From assembly GCA_902806575.1 (NCBI GenBank), contig CADCXD010000013.1, positions 248,001 to 312,000 of the forward strand: a DNA stretch of 64,000 nucleotides, written 5' to 3'. This document shows, piece by piece, positions 57,534 through 64,000 of the stretch. Each line of letters starts with the position of its first letter. Position 1 is the stretch's first letter. The notes under the pieces are model-generated. The model had not been told where the DNA came from. It saw only the letters and a list, made by a program, of their open reading frames with translations, and made no database searches. This stretch comes from Jackrogersella multiformis (taxonomy: Eukaryota; Ascomycota; Sordariomycetes; Xylariales; Hypoxylaceae). The translations under genes and the position numbers were made by a program.

Positions 57534-59456
57534 ATTAAGTTTTTTTTAATTTATATCGAAATTATTTAATTATATTTTTACTTTTAATGTTTTTTTTAAG
57601 TAATATTCGTAATTTCTTTTAATTTTTAATTTTTATCGTATTTCGTTATAATTTTTTATCGAAACTTTTCGTTAATGTTTAATTTCGTAATATTATAAAT
57701 AAATTTATTTATAACCTTTTCAAGTGTGAAATTAATTTTATTTTTCACTATCAATTTATTTTTTATATTAAATTCGGTTAATAACCGGAATAAAACGTCG
57801 GGAATTAATTTTAATTTTTTAACAATATAATAAATGTTAAAATTAAATTATAATAAATTTATTAACGCGGTTATTAACTTATTATTTATTTTATTATTGT
57901 TTAAACTTTTTTAAATAATTTAATTTATAATGCTTTTTATCGCGTTATAATTCATTAACATTATAATAAAGTTAATGTAAAATTATAAAGGAATTTTATT
58001 ATTTTTATACGTTTATATAAAGTAAATTATTTTAAGTTTTATTATAAAATATTTTTATTTTATTTTAATAAAGACCTTAAATAAAAATATAATAAATTTA
58101 ATTACGTTTATTTTAATATTTTAAGTAATTTATGGTACTTTTATATAAAAAGTTATTATATTAAATCCTCGTTATTTTAAAGCGTCGATTTTTAAAAATA
58201 TAAGTTCGTCGTAATTTTAATGCGTAAATACCGTAAGATTTATTAATTTTTTTAAAATTTTTAAACGATTATTTTTTATTATTATTCGGTATAAACAAAT
58301 TTTTATTATATAATTTCGATAATAATATATTATACTTTTAAATAATAAATTTTTTACGACTTTCGGTTTATAAAAGAGTTTTTTTATTTTATATTAATAT
58401 CACGGAATATATTTATGTAAAAATCTTATTATCTTAATATAAATATTATTTAAATATTTTTTATATAATAAACATTATAACGTTATTAACATATGTTTTT
58501 ATTAATAATTAAAAAAGTTTTAGCCGTTAATTTATAAATTCTTACGTAAAAATAAGGGAATTTTTAAATTTTATAATTGTAATTTTTAACATTTTAAAAC
58601 CTTTTAATAAAATAATTATTATACGGTTAATATGTCGTAATATTATAAATAATTAATAAAAAAACGAGGCTTCGTTTATTATATTAAAATATTTATTAAC
58701 GCGTTTTTATTTAAAAATCTTAAGTTAATTATTATATAGTTTTTTATTAATTAGTTTTTAAATTATAAAATATAAACACTTAAATAATATAGTTTATTTT
58801 TATTATTTTATTTTATTAAATTTATATATATCACTATATATTTCATTAAGAAATTAACGATTTTATTTATTAAATAAATAAATATAACTTAGTTTATAAA
58901 TATCTTATTAATTATTAATTAAATCGATAGTTATTTTTTTATGTTTTAATACTTAAATAATGCCTTAATTTTTTTTTATATCTTATTTCTTTAAAAAAAC
59001 TTTTAGCTTTTTTATTAAATATAAATTTAAATTATAATAATAAATTCTTTTTTATTATAATTTTAAGAATATATTTTAATTATAAAGTTTTAAGCGTTAA
59101 AATATTAATATTTACGAAGCTTTATTTCTTTTTTAAAATTATTTATAACTTTTATATTATTATTTTTATTAAAGTTTATATGTTAAAAATATTATCTTTA
59201 ATATTAAACTTTATAAATAAAAAATTATCGTTATAAGACTTTTTATTTTTTATGGTTTTATTATTTATTATATATACTTAAGTTATATTCACTTTTTTTA
59301 AATAATATTTACGTTATTTATATAATTAATATATATTTTATAATATAATATAATTAATTTTTTTAATAAATTTTATATTATAAATTTTATATAATACTTT
59401 TAATTAATTAGCTTTAAATTAAAAATCTTTATTTTTAAAAAGGTTAAAGTAAATAA

Positions 59457-59582
59457 TACGGACTTTATAAGGTATGTTTTAATATATAAAATTAATGGTT
59501 TTTCCGTTATTTTAAAACGGGCGAGAAATATAATAAGAACCAAAAGTCCTTATCTTATCTATCTAATCTAAGGCACAAGGTA
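59457..59582 (+). repeat. Dispersed direct repeat R1, copy c (least mutated end)
   Basis: The third copy keeps C residues lost in the others: CTAATCTAAGGCACAAGG at its end versus TTAATTTAAAGTATAAGG in copy b. It is therefore the least RIP-affected copy and shows the direction of change (CpA to TpA). Confidence 0.85.
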
Positions 59583-61013
59583 CTTATACTTTATTTAAAA
59601 AGTTAAGAATTAAACTTAATACTTATTTTAAGTTATCTTTTAATAAATAAAAATAAAAATAAATATAATTATTAAAAAACGACCGGAAAGATTTAAAATG
59701 AATTATTATAACGTTAAACAAAAAGGTTATACGTGGTTTATTTTTAAATAATAATAAATTAATCGATATAATTTATTAAATTAAAGAAATAATAGAAATA
59801 AATCATTAAAACCTTATAAATTTATTTTAAAGATAAAAAATAAGTAACGTAATAATTATAATTATAATAAAAAACGAAACAATTATTATAATTATTATTA
59901 AATTAATTATAAAAATAATTAATAAAATAACCGTTTAAATAATTATTAAAGTTATCGATAAGATTATTAATATAATAATTATTAAAATTACCGTTAAAAA
60001 TAAAATTATAATTAAGATTATTATAATAATGATTTATATAACTATGGTTATTATGGTAAATAATATTTAATTTATTAATTATATAATAATAATAATAATT
60101 TTAATTAAAGACGTTAATATTAATAAAGTAAAAATGGTAAATGAAATAACGGATAAAAATATCTTATAAATAAAATAAGATTTATTTATAATAAATTAAA
60201 TAAAAAAGCGAAGGGAAAAAATGATTAATTAACGATTTTAAAAAAAAGATTATGTTAACGAAATAACCGATAAATTAAATAATAATATTATTTACTTTAT
60301 TTCGAATAATAACTTAAATGTAAACGTATATATTTATCGTAAATATAATAAATATTTTAATATTAAATGAGATTACTTTAAATATATTTACGTAAATAAA
60401 TATTAACTTTTTAAAACGCTTAAGTCGTTAAAAAAAGAAACGGATAATAAAAAGTTAATTTAATATATATAATTAAATTTAAATATATAAAAATATTAAA
60501 AATAATTCTTATTATTACGAAATAAAATAAAATAAAGTGTCTTATACTTCTTAAAATAAATATAATTAATAAACACGGTAAAAAATTAATTATTTATATG
60601 AATATTAAAACTTTAAATTTAATGGTTAATAAAAATTAATTATAACAATTTATAAGTAAATATAAAATGGTTATAACGTTAAAACTTATAAAAATTTATA
60701 AAATAATACTTTATACATTTAAAATAAAAAATAAACATCATTTAATATTATATTATAAGGAAAACTATTAAATCAATCCTCGAAGTAAATTAATAATAAA
60801 GGCTTAAAATTAAATTTTTTATTAAATAATAAGTTTTTAAAAGATTATAACGTAATTATTAATTATAATAAAATATAAATAATTTTAACGTTTTATCCGT
60901 TAATTAAAATATTAATTAAGTATTATTAAAAATATAATACAATTAAATATAAAATCTTAATTATAAATTATTATATTATTTTAAGGAAAATAATAATATT
61001 AATACTCGTTACT

Positions 61014-61049
61014 TATTAATGTAACCTTATAAAGGTTTCTGCATTAAAT
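61014..61049 (-). repeat. Inverted partial copy of R4
   Basis: TTAATGTAACCTTATAAAGG..TGCATTAAAT here is close to the reverse complement of the R4 palindromic half. As the element is nearly self-complementary, its orientation is only weakly defined. Confidence 0.55.
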
Positions 61050-61968
61050 GGGGATAAATAAATGTAAAATTAAAATTAAACTTATTTAAAATTATTAATA
61101 TTTATAATATTAATATATTTATTTTAATTATAATATCGTTTAAATAATGTTATTTTATATATTTAATTTATTAAAATAATTTTAATGTATTTACTTGAGT
61201 TATACGGAATTTATTAAAGATATATCTTAATATATATTTTATATTATTTTATATTTTAAACTTTTTTTCGTAAATAATTTAATTAATTTATTAACTTTTT
61301 ATTTACTTTTAAAGTAATTAATAAATATTTAAAGTAACCTTTATTACTTTAAATAAGTTTTTATAAGTTAATTTAATTTAATTAAGTTATAAATAAACGT
61401 TACGTTAATTAATATAATTTCCCATTATTATTAACTCTTTTATACTTATTAATAATTAAATATTAAAATAAAATAATTTTTTTATAAATTTATTAACCTT
61501 TAAATAATAACTTATTAATTATTACGTTTCGTTATTTATAAATTAAATTAATAATCTTAGTAATTAATATATTTATTAAGTTTATTATTATTACGTTTTT
61601 AATTATTATTTATATTAATATTATCTTTATAATACATTATTTAATTTTAAGGGATAATCCTTAAAATTAACGTATTTAATATAACAAATAATTTTATATT
61701 ACTTTTACGTTTATTATTTATATTTAATCTTAAATTTAATAATTTAATAACATTTAATTCGGTAATTTTTAACCACTTATTATAAACATAATATAAGTTA
61801 ATTAAAATTTTTAATTTTTAATTAATATAATATTTATTTAAATACTTATATTTATATTATTACGTTATCGTTTAATTTAAAATACTTATAAAATAATATT
61901 AATGTATTATAAGTAAATAAATAATTTTAATTATAAATAATATATAATTATATTTTGAAATTATAAGA

Positions 61969-62120
61969 AGTTATAATTATATAATTTATGCTTAAAGTGG
62001 TGGCCTGTGCGTTAAAGGTGGCCTGTGTTTTGTATTTATTAGCTTTATTTTACGATATTAGTTTTATTTTTACTTTTAAAAATAATAATTATTTTAAGAC
62101 TTTTATTTTATTTTATTAAT
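61969..62120 (+). repeat. Direct repeat R2, copy b (GC-retaining)
   Basis: This copy keeps two GGTGGCCTGTG-like segments at about 61998-62035 where copy a reads AATAGTAACTTA. It is one of the few spots in the AT block with TpG and GpG, implying lighter RIP or a younger copy. Confidence 0.75.
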
Positions 62121-63138
62121 GTATAATATATAATAATATCTTGCTTTTAATTAATTAATAAAGATTTGAAGTTAATTAATCGCGATAAATTAACGTGGTA
62201 AAGACTTAATTAATAATTATTAAACCTTAAATATTTTACGATTATTTTCTCCGTTACTTTGTTTTTTTTTATTTAATGGTTTTTATCTTTTTTTTATTAT
62301 TAATCGAATTTAATTACGTTATTATTTTTTTATAATATTATAATTTATGCATTAACGTTATTCTAATAAAATTAAACTTTTTTAATCTATTAAATCTTTT
62401 TCCTTTTTTATAACATTAAATTTTAATAACGATAATATTTTATAAATTATTACTTTTATTGATAATTACTAAAACTTTTAAATCATATAAAAGTTATATT
62501 AATCGCGTATAAATAATTTATTACTTTACGTAAATATATTATTAAATATAAAATTAGCTTTTTTATTAATATAAAGCTTTTATATTATACGAAATTTTAT
62601 AATAAAAACGTTATTTTATAACCTTTAATAAATATTAGATTTTTAAAAATTTAAGCAAAAATTTAATAAAACGTTAAAAATTATATTATAATTTATTTTA
62701 TTAAATTTAAAAAATTTTATTTAAAAATTAATATTAATTTTAATATTAATTTTTTATCTTTAATATTTTTATATATTAATCGATAAAATTAAAATTTTAT
62801 TTATTAACTTCATATTAATTAATTTTTTAACCGATTTAAATTTTATAATATTATTAATAAAATTGTTAACGAGGGAAATAATTAACTTAATCGATTATTA
62901 AAGTTTTTTATTTTTTATTTTTTAATTATTAATTTTTTAAATATTATTAATATTATTATAATTTTTATTAATTTATAACTTAAAAATATAATTTATAATA
63001 ATTTTAATAATTACCTTAAATTATTTAATAATTATTTTAACGTTCATATTTAATTTATAAATCAATTTATTTATATTATTAATTTTATGTTAAAAAATTT
63101 AACCGTAATTTATCGAAAAAATCGAAATTAATAAGATT

Positions 63139-63288
63139 ACATAAATAATTATATAAAACCTTTAAATAACTTTTTTAATATTTTTAATTATTAATTAAGA
63201 AACTTAATCGTAAATATAAATAATTATATGAAACCTTAACATTAACTTTTTTATATTTTTAATCTTTTATTAAAAAATTAAATTATAA
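63139..63288 (+). repeat. 75-bp tandem duplication R5
   Basis: Two adjacent units, 63139-63213 and 63214-63288, share ATAAATAATTATATRAAACC and the following ACTTTTTTA..ATTTTTAAT blocks in the same order. The divergence between them is mainly C/T and indels. Confidence 0.6.
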
Positions 63289-64000
63289 ATGATTAAATTA
63301 ACATTATTTATTGTATATTTGTTTATGATGTTTTTTTTTCTTATAATAAAGGTATATAATTAAATTATAACTTTTTTATATCGGATAAAAGTATATAATT
63401 TAATCGATTAATCAAAATCCAGGATAAATTACTTTAAATAATAGTTAATTAATTTACTTAATCTTTCGTGTTAAAGTTAAAATAATTTTTAATAAATAAA
63501 TCCGATTAACTTTAAAAATTAAATTATTTTTATTTTTAAATTAATATATAAATCTTAAATATATATTATAAAATAAGTTATAATTTTATTTATAATTAAA
63601 TATAAAATTATTTATAAGTTATTTAACGGTTTAATTAATGACATTTTAATATTTATATAATTATAAAGAGATAAAATAAGTTATTAATTAATATTAAATG
63701 ATTAAACAATTTATAATATTAATTATTTTATAACAAATGTAAATAATTTTATAATAATAAATAATGTTTTTATTAAAAATAATTATATATATTAATGTAA
63801 TGTTTATATAGAAATAAATTTTATTTAAATAATTTATCAAGAACTTATAAAAACTATAAAGATTAAAGGTAATTTTTATAAATTATTTTATGGAAATTTA
63901 TAGAATTAGTAAATAAATTAAATATTTATTAAAAAGAAATAAAAAATATGAAACGATATAAAATATGTTTTTAAAACGTTATTTAATTAATATAAAATTT

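Larger units (their letters stand above)
48961..64000. repeat. Extremely AT-rich, RIP-degenerated repeat block
   Basis: From about 48960 to the end of the window G plus C falls to roughly a tenth of bases by eye. Remaining C is found mostly as CpG or CpT, while CpA and TpG are rare; TpA is everywhere. That is the pattern left by repeat-induced point mutation in Pezizomycotina. All six frames are full of TAA stops and nothing longer than about 60 codons is open. Several internal repeats survive (entries below), so it derives from duplicated, probably transposon, DNA. Whether it is a pericentromeric, subtelomeric or interstitial AT block cannot be told, because its far end is outside the window. 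Confidence 0.92.

Noticed and set aside
48961..64000. Possibility that the AT-rich block is inserted mitochondrial DNA
   Set aside because: No mitochondrial protein, rRNA or tRNA pattern is recognisable, and selective CpA loss with CpG kept points to RIP instead.
1..64000. tRNA, rRNA and CRISPR features
   Set aside because: Scanning by eye for GGTTCGAATCC-type B boxes with cloverleaf context, rRNA cores and regularly spaced repeats gave no credible candidate. A covariance-model scan would be decisive.

Overview
The window is nuclear DNA of a filamentous ascomycete (Pezizomycotina, probably Sordariomycetes). Genes carry short spliceosomal introns (about 50-135 nt) with GTAAGT/GTATGT-type donors and CTRAC-type branch points. 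The best-recognised proteins are of fungal type: a psi-factor-producing oxygenase, a Byr3/Gis2-like zinc-knuckle protein, Mcm2, and cytosolic isoleucyl-tRNA synthetase. There are two compartments: about 48.9 kb of gene-bearing DNA of normal composition, then at least 15 kb of extremely AT-rich DNA, almost without CpA/TpG but with CpG kept, which is the footprint of repeat-induced point mutation (RIP). Non-coding gaps in the gene-bearing part are littered with the short palindrome TACCTAGGTA and its partial tandems.

Layout. 1-4828: no recognisable gene; low-complexity tracts. 4829-5550: seven-CCHC-knuckle protein. 6989-9206 (-): DUF2235 alpha/beta hydrolase. 10646-14395 (+): fatty-acid dioxygenase/P450 fusion (Ppo, linoleate diol synthase family). 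15966-19798 (+): P2-type cation ATPase resembling Na+/K+-ATPase alpha. 20336-21612 (-): enoyl-reductase-like dehydrogenase. 23083-24096 (-): fungal coiled-coil protein. 25107-27809 (-): Mcm2. 28518-30144 (+): UBR7/Mlo2-like protein. 30632-38966: five sugar-metabolism genes. 39584-42796 (-): MIT-domain protein with unresolved 5' end. 45268-48702 (-): isoleucyl-tRNA synthetase. About 48960-64000: RIP-degenerated repeats with no intact gene.

The most interesting block is 30.6-39.0 kb. A two-domain dihydroxyacetone-kinase homologue, a divergent RpiB-type isomerase and a divergent triosephosphate-isomerase homologue are adjacent. Together they form the set known to turn L-erythrulose into D-erythrose 4-phosphate (LerK/LerI/DerI in Mycobacterium smegmatis; EYK1/EYI1/EYI2 in the Yarrowia erythritol cluster). 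Here they sit beside a class II aldolase with an altered phosphate-binding loop and a threonate-dehydrogenase-like enzyme. I infer a C4 sugar or sugar-acid catabolic cluster, possibly with an extra branch not in the Yarrowia cluster. No polyol dehydrogenase, transporter or transcription factor for it is visible in the window.

Gene structures were derived by hand from splice signals and reading-frame continuity. Each spliced model quoted keeps frame exactly from start to stop. No tRNA, rRNA, CRISPR array or protein-coding mobile element with an intact frame was found.
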